The notes: generated by a model from the letters alone, not told the origin. DNA of 64,000 nt from Enterobacter hormaechei subsp. hoffmannii (GCF_001729745.1 NZ_CP017186.1:186001-250000); one strand, 5' to 3'; counted from the first letter of the stretch, positions 29,345-38,885 are shown. Numbers and translations are program-made.

Positions 29345-30361
29345 TTAACGGGCAGTAGAGCCGCGAACGATCAGCTCGCCAGAAAAAACCTGCTCGCGTA
29401 CGGCGTCGCGGGTGCCTTCAATGCGGCGAACCACTTGTTCAACCGCGGCATAGCCGATCTGCCAGGTGGGTTGTTTGAGGGTGGTAATGCCTACGCCAGC
29501 AAGTTCAGCCCACTCCAGTTCATCAAAGCCGAGTAAGCCGATGTCGCTGCCCCAGTGCAGGCCAATGCGTTTAAGCGAGCGGGCAACCTGAAGCGTCAGC
29601 GCCCCGTTCGCGGAGATCACCGCTTTGCGCATACCCCGATGGCGGGTATGGAACTGGCGCAGGGTATTATCCAGCTGACCGGCTTCATGGAGGGGGATTT
29701 CGGCATTTTCGGCGATCACACCGGGATAACGCGCCAGCGTGGCACGAAATGCAGCCAGGCGGTCGCGGCGGGTGTTAACCATACCCAGCGGTTCGCTCAG
29801 GAACAAAATGGCTTCGAAACCCTGTTCAATCAGATGTTCGGTGGCAGTGGTGGCCGCCTGGGTGTTATCCAGCCCGACCACATCGCAGGCAAATTCCGGG
29901 ATTTTGCGGTCAATAAGCACCATCGGCAGCGACGATTGTTGCAGGCGATTTAGTCCCTCTTCGCGCATCCCGACGGCATTGACCACGATCCCTTCCACCT
30001 GATAGCTGCGCAGCAGATCGAGGTAGTGCAACTCCTGATCAACTTCGTTATTGGTGTTACAGACCAGCGGGGTAAAGCCTTTCTCACGGCACGCCGCCTC
30101 AATGCCGCTGAGGACGTTAACGGAGTAAGGGTTGGTGATATCGGCGATGATGAGGCCAATCAGACGGGTACGACCCCGCTTGAGGCCGCGCGCCATCAGG
30201 CTGGGACGGTAGTCGAGATCGGCAATGGCCTGTTCAATTCGCGCCAGCAGCGCATCGGAAAGCAGGTGTTTCTCGCCGTTGAGGTAGCGCGAAATGCTGG
30301 TTTTACCGGTTTTGGCGGCTTTCGCCACGTCGCTGATGGTGGCCCGGGTTGGTTTGCTCAT
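29345..30361 (-). CDS. LacI-family repressor of the kgu operon (PtxS-like)
   Basis: 338 residues from ATG 30361, where the family start MSKPTRATISDVAKAAKTGK begins; the open frame upstream runs into a REP palindrome and is not coding. The N-terminal helix-turn-helix with the hinge helix (YRPSLMARGLKRGRTRLIGL) is followed by the periplasmic-binding-like domain from about residue 62 (IIADITNPYSVNVLSGIEAA). It lies directly upstream of kguE in the same direction with the operator in the 102-bp gap. The probable effector is 2-ketogluconate, as for PtxS. GntR-like function cannot be excluded. Confidence 0.85.
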   Translation of the reverse strand: MSKPTRATISDVAKAAKTGKTSISRYLNGEKHLLSDALLARIEQAIADLDYRPSLMARGLKRGRTRLIGLIIADITNPYSVNVLSGIEAACREKGFTPLVCNTNNEVDQELHYLDLLRSYQVEGIVVNAVGMREEGLNRLQQSSLPMVLIDRKIPEFACDVVGLDNTQAATTATEHLIEQGFEAILFLSEPLGMVNTRRDRLAAFRATLARYPGVIAENAEIPLHEAGQLDNTLRQFHTRHRGMRKAVISANGALTLQVARSLKRIGLHWGSDIGLLGFDELEWAELAGVGITTLKQPTWQIGYAAVEQVVRRIEGTRDAVREQVFSGELIVRGSTAR

Positions 30362-30443
30362 CGCTGATTTTCCTGAATTTAGTGAGAATACCTTAACGGG
30401 AAAATCTGGCGAATCAAGCAATTTGCCAGGTGGCGGTCTGATG

Positions 30444-30475
30444 CCCTCACCCCAACCCTCTCCCACGGGAGAGGG
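30444..30475. repeat. REP-like palindrome downstream of yiaD
   Basis: CCCTCACCC-CAA then CCCTCTCCC-AC-GGGAGAGGG. Same family as the copies at 27515 and 41130-41208. It lies between the start of the LacI-family gene and the end of yiaD. Confidence 0.8.
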
Positions 30476-30518
30476 CGCAAACACTAAAACGGCAACAGGG
30501 TTGCCGTTTTGCTTTTAC

Positions 30519-31181
30519 CTACTGCACAGGGCTCAACGTAATCTCAACGCGGCGGTTCTGCGCTTTGCCTTCCGCCGTGCTGTTGCTGGCGATCGGGTTA
30601 GCCGGCCCCATGCCGCTGGTGCGGATGCGGTTCGCTTCTACGCCCTGGGTGATCAGCGAGCTGGCCACGGAATCGGCACGCTGCTGCGACAGACGCATGT
30701 TCAGATCCTGGCTGCCGGTACTGTCGGTGTAGCCAATCACGTTCACGGCAGTTTTGTTGTACTCTTTCAGCACCGCGGCCACGCCGGTCAGGGTGTTCGC
30801 GCCTGCGGGTTTCAGCGTCGCGCTGCTGCTGTCAAAGGTCACGTTGTTTGGCATGTTCAGGATGATGTTGTCACCGCTGCGCGTCACGCTCACGCCTGTA
30901 CCTTTCATTTTGTCACGGAGTTTTGCTTCCTGCACATCCATGTAATAACCCACGCCGCCGCCCAGGGCTGCGCCTGCCGCTGCGCCAATCAGCGCACCTT
31001 TACCGCGATCTTTCTTGGAGGAGGAGAGTGCGCCAACGCCAGCGCCCACCAGGGAACCAATACCCGCGCCAATGCCGGATTTACCCGCTTCGCGTTCGCC
31101 GGTGTAAGGGTTGGTTGTGCAGCCTGAAACAGCCAGTGCACCGCTCACCAGAGCGGCAATAACGAGTACGCGTTTTTTCAT
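30519..31181 (-). CDS. yiaD: OmpA-family outer-membrane lipoprotein YiaD
   Basis: 220 residues. The signal peptide ends in the lipobox VSGC (cysteine about residue 21). The next part is glycine-rich (GIGAGIGSLVGAGVGALSSS, AAAGAALGGGVGYYMD), the glycine-zipper region. The C-terminal OmpA-like peptidoglycan-binding domain has NVIGYTDSTGSQDLNMRLSQ and RADSVASSLITQGVEANRIR. It probably links outer membrane and cell wall. It diverges from bisC across about 160 bp. Confidence 0.95.
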   Translation of the reverse strand: MKKRVLVIAALVSGALAVSGCTTNPYTGEREAGKSGIGAGIGSLVGAGVGALSSSKKDRGKGALIGAAAGAALGGGVGYYMDVQEAKLRDKMKGTGVSVTRSGDNIILNMPNNVTFDSSSATLKPAGANTLTGVAAVLKEYNKTAVNVIGYTDSTGSQDLNMRLSQQRADSVASSLITQGVEANRIRTSGMGPANPIASNSTAEGKAQNRRVEITLSPVQ

Positions 31182-31345
31182 CTTATTTCCTTAATCCTTT
31201 TTATTCTTTGCCACGACGGACGTGGCAGTGGATTATGACGTCCGAATACGGAGAAAATTCAGTGTATAACTCTGAAATTTGTCACAAACGATAAACTGCC
31301 TCAATGAAAGGCCGTCATACCTGCACGCAACCAGGAGCGCACGCT

Positions 31346-33673
31346 TTGAGCACCTCAACAAAAACCATTCTGACCGCCGCCCACTGGGGGCCGATGCTGG
31401 TCGAAACCGATGGCGACACCGTGCTGTCGTCTCGCGGGGCTTTGCCTTCGCGCCATCTCAACTCTTTACAGACCGTCGTTCGCGATCAGGTACATAGCAA
31501 AACCCGCGTACGCTGGCCGATGGTGCGTAAAGGCTTTCTGGCGTCACCGGATAAACCGCAAGGTATTCGCGGGCAGGATGAGTTCGTGCGCGTGAGCTGG
31601 GACGATGCCCTGGCGCTGATCCATACGCAGCATAAACGCATCCGCGACAGCTATGGCCCGTCGTCCATTTTTGCCGGCTCCTATGGCTGGCGCTCAAACG
31701 GCGTGCTGCATAAGGCCGCAACCCTGCTGCAACGCTATATGAGCCTGGCCGGAGGATATACCGGCCATCTGGGTGATTACTCGACCGGCGCGGCGCAGGC
31801 GATCATGCCGTATGTCGTGGGCGGGAATGAGGTTTATCAGCAACAGACCAGCTGGCCGCTGGTGCTGGAGCATACAGAGGTGGTGGTGCTGTGGAGCGCC
31901 AACCCGCTCAATACCCTTAAAATTGCCTGGAATGCGTCCGACGAGCAGGGCGTTTCCTACTTCGATGCGCTGCGCAAAAGCGGCAAGCGCATCATCTGTA
32001 TCGATCCGATGCGTTCTGAAACGCTTGATTTCTTCGGCGACAGCGCCGAGTGGATCGCGCCGCATATGGGCACCGACGTGGCGATGATGCTGGGTATCGC
32101 CCACACCCTGGTGGAGAACGGCTGGCACGACACGGAATTTCTGACGCGCTGCACAACGGGGTTCGATAAATTTGCCGACTATCTGACGGGCAAAACCGAC
32201 GGTATCGCCAAAACCGCAGAGTGGGCTGCGGCGATTTGCGGCGTTGATGCCGCTAAAATCCGCGAACTGGCAGCGTTATTCCATAGCCATGTCACGATGC
32301 TCATGTCCGGATGGGGGATGCAGCGCCAGCAGTTTGGCGAGCAGAAGCACTGGATGCTGGTGACGCTCGCCGCGATGCTTGGGCAGATTGGCACACCCGG
32401 CGGCGGTTTTGGCCTTTCCTATCACTTTGCCAACGGCGGCAACCCGACGCGTAAAGCGGCGGTGCTGGCGTCCATGCAGGGCTCGGTGCAGGGTGGCGTG
32501 GACGCTGTGGATAAAATTCCGGTGGCACGCATTGTTGAAGCTCTGGAGAACCCCGGCGGGTTTTATCAGCACAACGGTCAGGATCGCCATTTCCCGGATA
32601 TTAAGTTTGTCTGGTGGGCGGGTGGGGCCAACTTCACCCATCACCAGGATACCAACCGCCTGATCCGCGCCTGGCAGAAACCGGAGCTGGTGGTGATCTC
32701 GGAGTGCTTCTGGACCGCGTCAGCGAAACATGCCGATATCGTTTTGCCCGCCACGACCTCGTTCGAGCGTAACGATCTCACCATGACGGGGGATTACAGC
32801 AACCAGCATATGGTGCCGATGAAGCGCGTCGTGGCTCCCCGGGATGAAGCGCGGGATGATTTTGACGTCTTTGCTGACCTGAGTGAATTATGGGAAGCGG
32901 GCGGACGGGAGCGTTTCACCGAGGGCAAAACGGATCTGCAATGGCTGGAAACGTTTTACCAGATTGCCTGCCAGCGCGGGGCTGCGCAGGGCGTGACGCT
33001 GCCGCCATTTGCTGAATTCTGGGAGGCGAATCAACTCTTCGAAATGCCGGAAAGCGAGCAGAACGCGCGGTTTGTGCGCTTTGCTGACTTCCGTCGCGAT
33101 CCGGAGAATCACCCGTTAAAAACCGAAAGCGGGAAGATTGTGATCCACAGCGAGCGCATCGCCAGCTTTGGCTACGCGGACTGCCCGCCGCACCCGGCGT
33201 GGCTGGAGCCGGACGAATGGCATGGCAATGCGCAGCCGGGGCAGCTTCAGCTGCTGTCTGCCCATCCTGCCCATCGTCTGCACAGCCAGCTCAACTATTC
33301 GGCTCTGCGCGAGCAGTATGCGGTGGCGGGTCGTGAGCCGATCGCGCTGAATAGCGACGATGCAAAGGCGCGGGGGATTAACGACGGCGATCTCGTTCGC
33401 GTCTGGAACGCACGCGGGCAGGTGCTGGCTGGCGCCGTGGTGAGTGACGGGATCCGCCCAGGCGTGTTCTGCATTCATCAGGGAGCATGGCCGGATCTGG
33501 CGCTGGACGAGGGCGGTATTTGTAAGAACGGCGCCGTAAACGTGCTGACCAAAGATCTCCCCAGCTCGAAGCTGGGGAATGGCTGTGCGGGGAATACGGC
33601 GCTGGCATGGGTGGAGAAATATGAGGGGCCGGCGCTTCCCCTTACGGCATTTGATCCGCCTGCCAGCTCATGA
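31346..33673 (+). CDS. bisC: Biotin sulfoxide reductase BisC
   Basis: Cytosolic molybdopterin enzyme of the DMSO-reductase family, reducing biotin sulfoxide and free methionine-S-sulfoxide. The start is chosen as TTG 31346 because AGGAG (31333-31337) sits 8 bp upstream and the N-terminus then aligns ([20 protein letters not shown]), giving 775 residues against 777 in E. coli. An ATG at 31304 has no ribosome site. No twin-arginine signal is present. [15 protein letters not shown] holds the likely Mo-ligand serine. The 3' end overlaps yiaC by 32 bp on the other strand. Confidence 0.94.
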   Translation: MSTSTKTILTAAHWGPMLVETDGDTVLSSRGALPSRHLNSLQTVVRDQVHSKTRVRWPMVRKGFLASPDKPQGIRGQDEFVRVSWDDALALIHTQHKRIRDSYGPSSIFAGSYGWRSNGVLHKAATLLQRYMSLAGGYTGHLGDYSTGAAQAIMPYVVGGNEVYQQQTSWPLVLEHTEVVVLWSANPLNTLKIAWNASDEQGVSYFDALRKSGKRIICIDPMRSETLDFFGDSAEWIAPHMGTDVAMMLGIAHTLVENGWHDTEFLTRCTTGFDKFADYLTGKTDGIAKTAEWAAAICGVDAAKIRELAALFHSHVTMLMSGWGMQRQQFGEQKHWMLVTLAAMLGQIGTPGGGFGLSYHFANGGNPTRKAAVLASMQGSVQGGVDAVDKIPVARIVEALENPGGFYQHNGQDRHFPDIKFVWWAGGANFTHHQDTNRLIRAWQKPELVVISECFWTASAKHADIVLPATTSFERNDLTMTGDYSNQHMVPMKRVVAPRDEARDDFDVFADLSELWEAGGRERFTEGKTDLQWLETFYQIACQRGAAQGVTLPPFAEFWEANQLFEMPESEQNARFVRFADFRRDPENHPLKTESGKIVIHSERIASFGYADCPPHPAWLEPDEWHGNAQPGQLQLLSAHPAHRLHSQLNYSALREQYAVAGREPIALNSDDAKARGINDGDLVRVWNARGQVLAGAVVSDGIRPGVFCIHQGAWPDLALDEGGICKNGAVNVLTKDLPSSKLGNGCAGNTALAWVEKYEGPALPLTAFDPPASS

Positions 33674-34082
33674 TCCACGTCGGGTGTTGGGTATCATCCT
33701 GCCAGGCGCTGTCTTCGATGCGAAAACCCTGAGCATGATAGAAATTCACCGCCCGCACGTTTTTCTGATACACCTCCAGGGTTAAATATGGGTAGTGCTG
33801 CTGAACATAGTTCAGCAGCGTACGCCCGATCCCCCTTCCGATGAACGCCGGGGCGACAAACAACGCCCCCACGAACTGGAACTGCATGACGCTGATAAAA
33901 CCGCACAGGGTACCGTTTTCCTCCCAGACCCAGGTCTCGGCGGCGGGAAGGTAATCATCCCGCACTACCGCTTCATTCGCTTGCCAGTAACTTGCGTCGA
34001 TAAACGGATGCGCCTCGGTGGTGCTCTCCAGCCACAGACTCAAAAGCGGAGCGGTATCCTCACTTTGCCATTTGCGGATCAT
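33642..34082 (-). CDS. yiaC: GNAT N-acetyltransferase YiaC
   Basis: GCN5-family acetyltransferase of 146 residues from ATG 34082, the E. coli length. The acetyl-CoA loop is [15 protein letters not shown] and the C-terminal half is [19 protein letters not shown]. In E. coli YiaC acetylates protein lysines. The start lies inside the 3' end of tag (23-bp overlap), and the 3' end overlaps bisC by 32 bp in antisense, so all three genes are packed tightly. Confidence 0.92.
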   Translation of the reverse strand: MIRKWQSEDTAPLLSLWLESTTEAHPFIDASYWQANEAVVRDDYLPAAETWVWEENGTLCGFISVMQFQFVGALFVAPAFIGRGIGRTLLNYVQQHYPYLTLEVYQKNVRAVNFYHAQGFRIEDSAWQDDTQHPTWIMSWQADQMP

Positions 34083-34641
34083 GGTGGCCCTCCGGGTGGC
34101 AGAAGCAGCCCTTAATGTGGTCATTGACCAGCCCGCAGGCCTGCATAAAGGAGTAACAGATGGTGGTGCCCACAAACTTAAAGCCGCGTTTTTTCAGTGC
34201 TTTTGACAGGGCATCTGAGGCGGGGGTCGACGTTGGGATCTCTGCAAGCGTGGCGGCCTGCGTCACCTTCGGCTCGTTATCCACAAACGACCAGACAAAA
34301 GCTGAGAAGGGTTCGCCGTTTTGCTCCATCGCCAGATAAGCACGCGCGTTACCAATCATGGCCTGAATTTTACCGCGATGGCGGATGATACCGGTATCCA
34401 GAACCAGCCTTTCCACGTCTTCGTCGGTCATGGCGGCCACCGCAACCGGATCGAAATGGTGGAAGGCCTTGCGATAGTTCTCACGCTTTTTCAGAACGGT
34501 GATCCACGACAGCCCGGCCTGCTGGCCTTCAAGGCAAATCATTTCAAACAGTTTTTTACCGTCGGTTTCCGGCACGCCCCATTCCTTGTCGTGATAATCG
34601 ATATAAAGCTGATCCTGGCTTACCCAGCCGCAACGTTGCAT
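34060..34641 (-). CDS. tag: 3-methyladenine DNA glycosylase I
   Basis: Constitutive glycosylase that removes 3-methyladenine from alkylated DNA. It has 193 residues (E. coli 187). The N-terminus MQRCGWVSQDQLYIDYHDKE carries zinc ligands Cys4 and His17, and the C-terminal zinc ligands are in VNDHIKGCFCH. The active-site segment LFEMICLEGQQAGLSWITVL has the conserved Glu/Trp. It probably forms an operon with yiaC. Confidence 0.96.
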   Translation of the reverse strand: MQRCGWVSQDQLYIDYHDKEWGVPETDGKKLFEMICLEGQQAGLSWITVLKKRENYRKAFHHFDPVAVAAMTDEDVERLVLDTGIIRHRGKIQAMIGNARAYLAMEQNGEPFSAFVWSFVDNEPKVTQAATLAEIPTSTPASDALSKALKKRGFKFVGTTICYSFMQACGLVNDHIKGCFCHPEGHHDPQMAK

Positions 34642-34801
34642 AGGTCATCTCCCTTCCTGATACGGTAAACGCAAAAATTTCAATCTGCCCGGCTTGACGT
34701 GTTTGCTAAAGAGACAATAGTTAATACAGGGCTATACGCCCTAATACCTCTTCGAACAATGACATATATCGCCGAACTCGGCTCTTTCTGGAGTCGCTTT
34801 G

Positions 34802-35344
34802 ATGATGTTAAAAAAAATCAGTGGTCGCCATGCTGCTTCTGGCCTGGTGGGTGTCTCAGCCTGCCTGCTTATATGTAACACCGCTTTTGCGTGGCAACAG
34901 GAATATATCGTTTCAGATGCACAAAGTAATACGACGGAACGCTATACATGGGACGCCGATCACCAACCTCGTTATGAAGATATTCTCGCGGAGCGTATCA
35001 ACCATTCGCAGAATGCTGCGGGCTTTGCCCTGAACGACCCATCCGGTTCAGATGCGGAAACCGTTCTGAGCGTTGGCTGGAATTTTCCCGTGGCGGGACA
35101 TTTTACCACCGGCCCCGTCATGGCGTGGCGCACTGATGGCGCTCCCCCTGCAACGGTGAATGCATTTGGTGAGGTAACTACCACGCAGCCGCTTACCGAT
35201 CCCCTCTGGCATGCCAGCGTGAACTCGTTGGGGTGGCGCGTTGATACGCAGTATGGTGATTTACATCCCTGGGCGAAGATCAGCTACAACCAGCAGTCGG
35301 AGGAAGAATATTTGTACACCCTGGGCTTAAGCGCCAAATTTTAG
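34802..35344 (+). CDS. yhjY: YhjY-like outer-membrane/autotransporter-barrel protein
   Basis: 180 residues from ATG 34802 (GGAG 8 bp upstream). The signal peptide is about residues 1-30 (ends NTAFA before WQQEY). The C-terminus YLYTLGLSAKF ends in phenylalanine, as beta-barrel proteins do, and short alternating strands are visible (VLSVGWNFPVAG, GPVMAWR, HASVNSLGWRV, HPWAKISYNQ). Position between tag and yhjX matches yhjY. It seems shorter than the E. coli protein as I remember it (about 230), so the barrel may be reduced. Confidence 0.78.
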   Translation: MMLKKISGRHAASGLVGVSACLLICNTAFAWQQEYIVSDAQSNTTERYTWDADHQPRYEDILAERINHSQNAAGFALNDPSGSDAETVLSVGWNFPVAGHFTTGPVMAWRTDGAPPATVNAFGEVTTTQPLTDPLWHASVNSLGWRVDTQYGDLHPWAKISYNQQSEEEYLYTLGLSAKF

Positions 35345-35468
35345 GATTGTTACTTTTTTAAACGCTGCGGTAACATATTTAATACAATAACGGCGCGGGC
35401 TGTGGTGATAGTGGTCACTCACCTTTAAGCGTTTTTTTTTCCGGCAAGGTCATTCATTCCCGCTTCCA

Positions 35469-35499
35469 GGCATTTCATTCCGTATCTCCTGCATTTCGT
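35469..35499 (+). promoter_or_regulatory. YpdB-type direct repeats upstream of yhjX
   Basis: GGCATTTCAT (35469-35478) and TGCATTTCGT (35490-35499) are 11 bp apart. E. coli YpdB activates yhjX from two GGCATTTCAT repeats with the same 11-bp spacing, so control by the pyruvate-sensing YpdA/YpdB system is likely. The second copy has two mismatches. Confidence 0.75.
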
Positions 35500-35580
35500 G
35501 CCGTTTTACCCCTGGCGTTTTGGGGTTTTGTTTATCGTGTCCTCAGCGAACTTCCTTAATTTCTCTTGCAGGACACTGCC

Positions 35581-36783
35581 ATGAACACATCAACTTATAA
35601 CCGCACGCGTTGGCTGACGCTTTTCGGCACCATCGTTACCCAGTTCGCACTGGGCTCGGTCTATACCTGGAGCCTGTTTAACAGCGCCCTGTCCGATAAG
35701 CTCGGCGCACCGATAAGCCAGGTGGCATTCTCCTTCGGCTTGCTGAGCCTTGGATTAGCGATTTCCTCTTCCGTGGCGGGCAAACTTCAGGAGCGCTTCG
35801 GCGTGAAGCGCGTAACCATGGCCTCCGGGATCCTGCTGGGCGTGGGCTTCTTCCTGACGGCACATTCAAACAACCTGATGATGCTGTGGCTAAGCGCCGG
35901 GGTGCTGGTAGGTCTGGCGGACGGCGCAGGTTATCTGCTGACGCTGTCTAACTGCGTGAAGTGGTTCCCGGAGCGTAAAGGGCTTATTTCCGCGTTTGCC
36001 ATTGGTTCATATGGCCTGGGCAGCCTGGGGTTCAAATTCATTGACTCCCATCTGCTGGCCTCGGTGGGGCTTGAGAAAACCTTTATGATCTGGGGCGTGA
36101 TTGTGCTGGTAATGATCCTCTTCGGCGCCACGCTGATGAAAGATGCGCCGCAGCAGGAAGTGAAAACCGTTAACGGCGTGGTGGAGAACGATTTCACCCT
36201 CGCTCAGTCCATGCGTAAGCCGCAGTACTGGATGCTGGCGGTGATGTTCCTGACGGCCTGCATGAGCGGTCTGTATGTCATCGGTGTGGCGAAAGATATC
36301 GCGCAGGGGATGGTAAAACTGGACGCGGCGACGGCGGCAAACGCGGTAACGGTCATCTCCATCGCTAACCTCTCGGGTCGTCTGGTACTGGGTATCCTGT
36401 CTGACAAAATCGCCCGTATCCGTGTGATTACGCTGGGGCAGGTCATCTCCCTGGTGGGTATGGCAGCACTGCTGTTCGCTCCGCTGAACGAGGCGACATT
36501 CTTTGCAGCAATTGCCTGCGTAGCCTTTAACTTTGGCGGCACTATTACCGTCTTCCCGTCACTGGTGAGCGAGTTCTTCGGCCTGAACAACCTGGCGAAA
36601 AACTACGGCGTAATTTATCTCGGCTTCGGTATCGGCAGTATTTGCGGTTCACTGATTGCCTCGCTGTTTGGCGGCTTCTACGTGACCTTCTGCGTGATAT
36701 TCGCTTTGCTGATTATTTCGCTGGCGCTGTCCACCACGATCCGTCAGCCGCAGCGCGAACTGTATAAAGAAGCGCATGTATGA
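35581..36783 (+). CDS. yhjX: MFS transporter YhjX (pyruvate-inducible)
   Basis: Twelve-helix major facilitator of the oxalate/formate antiporter-like group, 400 residues from ATG 35581. It closely matches E. coli YhjX: WLTLFGTIVTQFALGSVYTW, SSSVAGKLQERFGVKRVTMA, SNCVKWFPERKGLISAFAIG. In E. coli it is the main target of the YpdA/YpdB two-component system responding to external pyruvate; a role in pyruvate transport has been proposed. The upstream YpdB repeats support the same control here. Confidence 0.95.
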   Translation: MNTSTYNRTRWLTLFGTIVTQFALGSVYTWSLFNSALSDKLGAPISQVAFSFGLLSLGLAISSSVAGKLQERFGVKRVTMASGILLGVGFFLTAHSNNLMMLWLSAGVLVGLADGAGYLLTLSNCVKWFPERKGLISAFAIGSYGLGSLGFKFIDSHLLASVGLEKTFMIWGVIVLVMILFGATLMKDAPQQEVKTVNGVVENDFTLAQSMRKPQYWMLAVMFLTACMSGLYVIGVAKDIAQGMVKLDAATAANAVTVISIANLSGRLVLGILSDKIARIRVITLGQVISLVGMAALLFAPLNEATFFAAIACVAFNFGGTITVFPSLVSEFFGLNNLAKNYGVIYLGFGIGSICGSLIASLFGGFYVTFCVIFALLIISLALSTTIRQPQRELYKEAHV

Positions 36784-36790
36784 TGCGATG

Positions 36791-36820
36791 AAAAGAGGCC
36801 GCAGGGCCTCTTTTATTTAT
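36791..36820 (+). terminator. Rho-independent terminator of yhjX
   Basis: GAGGCC pairs with GGCCTC around GCAG, flanked by AAAA and TTTTATTT. It begins 8 bp after the yhjX stop. Confidence 0.9.
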
Positions 36821-37022
36821 TTCTAAATCGCTTCCGGACTTGCTATTTTGTAAAAATCTTCATCGATTCACATTCTCTGCTGCCACTTTTCTTCCCTGCT
36901 GTGGTCTACTTATCGCGCTTGTAGACGTTTCTGATAACGGTTTCTCTCGCATCTACTTACTCTGTCAGCTTTCTCACTGAGATTCGGCGGGTTTTTATAC
37001 CCCTTCCCCCAGGGTTGTTTGC

Positions 37023-38717
37023 ATGAAATATATTAGGTCTCTTACCCAGCAAAGATTGTGTCTGATGCTGGCTGTCTATATCGGTTTGTTTCTGAATGGC
37101 GCGGTGCTGTTCAGACGAGTGGAAGGTTATTTCGAACACCTCACTGTAAGAAATGGAATTTTTGCCGCGATTGAAGTGTTTGGCTCAATTCTGGCGACCT
37201 TCTTCCTGTTACGCCTGCTCTCTCTCTTTGGCCGTCGTACATGGCAAATTCTGGCCTCGCTGGTGGTGATTATCTCCGCCGCCGCAAGCTATTACATGAC
37301 ATTCATGAACGTGGTCATTGGCTACGGTATTGTGGCCTCGGTGATGACCACGGACATCGACCTCTCGAAAGAGGTGGTGGGTCAAGGGTTCATCCTGTGG
37401 ACGATTCTGACCTGCCTGATCCCGCTCTTCTTTATCTGGAGTAACACCTGTCGCTACACCCTGTTACGCCAGCTGCGTACCCGGGGACAGCGCATCCGCA
37501 ACGTCGCCGTCGTTCTTCTGGCGGGTCTGCTGGTATGGGCGCCTATTCGCCTGATGGAAAAGCAGCAAAAACGGATCGAAAAAGCGACAGGCGTGGATAT
37601 GCCAAGCTACGGCGGCGTGGTGGCTAACTCGTACCTGCCGTCTAACTGGCTGTCGGCGTTAGGTCTTTATGCCTGGGCTCAGGCGGACGAATCCAGCGAT
37701 GTGAAATCGCTGATTAACCCAACCAAAAAGTTCACCTACCAGGCTCCGGCTGACGGGCTGGATGATACTTACGTGGTCTTCGTTATCGGCGAAACGACGC
37801 GCTGGGATCATATGGGCATTCTCGGTTATGACCGCGATACCACCCCGAAACTGGCGCAGGAAAAGAATCTGGTGGCATACCGCGGCTACTCCTGCGATAC
37901 CGCCACGAAGCTCTCGTTGCGCTGTATGTTTGTTCGCGAGGGCGGTGCGAGTGATAACCCTCAGCGCACTCTCAAAGAGCAAAACGTGTTTGCTGTTCTG
38001 AAGCAGCTTGGATTTAGCTCCGATCTGTTCGCCATGCAAAGTGAGATGTGGTTCTACACCAACACCATGGCGGATAACATCGCCTACCGCGAGCAGATTG
38101 GCGCCGAGCCGCGTAACCGCGGAAAGAACGTTGATGACATGCTGCTGCTCTCTGAGATGGAACAGTCGCTGAAAAACCATCCGCAGGGTAAGCACCTTAT
38201 TGTTCTGCATACCAAAGGGTCACACTACAGCTACTATCAGCGTTACACGCGCGATTTCGCCAAATGGACGCCTGAGTGCGTCGGCATTAACAAGAACTGT
38301 AGCAAGCAGGAGTTGATCAATGCCTATGATAACTCGATTCTGTATGTGGATACCTTCCTCAGCCGGGTGATTGACCAGCTTCGCGATAAGAAAGCGATTG
38401 TGATCTACGCGGCCGACCACGGCGAGTCCATCAACGAGAAAGAGCATTTACACGGTACGCCGCGTAAGCTGGCGCCACCAGAGCAGTTCCGCGTGCCGAT
38501 GATCATGTGGATGTCGGACAAGTATCTGGAAAACCCGGACAAAGCCAAAATGTTTGCCCACCTGAAACAGCAGGCAGAGATTAAGGTACCGCGCCGTCAC
38601 GTTGAGCTGTACGACACTATTATGGGCTGTCTCGGCTATACCTCACCGAACGGTGGGATTAACGAAAACAACAACTGGTGTAAACTCCCTGATAACACCA
38701 CAAAAGCCGCGCAGTAG
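37023..38717 (+). CDS. eptB: Kdo2-lipid A phosphoethanolamine transferase EptB
   Basis: Inner-membrane enzyme that adds phosphoethanolamine to the outer Kdo of LPS. It has 564 residues (E. coli 563). There are about five N-terminal membrane helices, then a periplasmic sulfatase-fold domain: metal/active-site segments IGETTRWDHMGILGYDR, SCDTATKLSLRC (nucleophile threonine 293 or 295), HTKGSHYSYY and AADHGESINE. In E. coli it is SigmaE-dependent and repressed by sRNA MgrR; I could not verify either site in the 200-bp upstream gap. Confidence 0.95.
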   Translation: MKYIRSLTQQRLCLMLAVYIGLFLNGAVLFRRVEGYFEHLTVRNGIFAAIEVFGSILATFFLLRLLSLFGRRTWQILASLVVIISAAASYYMTFMNVVIGYGIVASVMTTDIDLSKEVVGQGFILWTILTCLIPLFFIWSNTCRYTLLRQLRTRGQRIRNVAVVLLAGLLVWAPIRLMEKQQKRIEKATGVDMPSYGGVVANSYLPSNWLSALGLYAWAQADESSDVKSLINPTKKFTYQAPADGLDDTYVVFVIGETTRWDHMGILGYDRDTTPKLAQEKNLVAYRGYSCDTATKLSLRCMFVREGGASDNPQRTLKEQNVFAVLKQLGFSSDLFAMQSEMWFYTNTMADNIAYREQIGAEPRNRGKNVDDMLLLSEMEQSLKNHPQGKHLIVLHTKGSHYSYYQRYTRDFAKWTPECVGINKNCSKQELINAYDNSILYVDTFLSRVIDQLRDKKAIVIYAADHGESINEKEHLHGTPRKLAPPEQFRVPMIMWMSDKYLENPDKAKMFAHLKQQAEIKVPRRHVELYDTIMGCLGYTSPNGGINENNNWCKLPDNTTKAAQ

Positions 38718-38808
38718 CTGGTCTGGCGAGAATATCGCCAGTTGAATGGCTTTTTGAAAATAAGGGATTGACGAGGGCGCACCTCAGCAGTAAGATGCGC
38801 TCCGCATT

Positions 38809-38885
38809 CGGCGAGTAGCGCAGCTTGGTAGCGCAACTGGTTTGGGACCAGTGGGTCGGAGGTTCGAATCCTCTCTCGCCGACCA
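38809..38885 (+). tRNA. tRNA-Pro (anticodon TGG)
   Basis: 77-nt cloverleaf with encoded CCA. Acceptor stem CGGCGAG/CTCGCCG, anticodon stem ACTGG/CCAGT, loop TTTGGGA with anticodon TGG at 38843-38845, and GGTTCGAATCC T-arm. It lies between eptB and dppA, where E. coli has proK. But the sequence is that of the TGG isoacceptor (proM type), while proK in E. coli reads CGG. A terminator follows. Confidence 0.95.
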
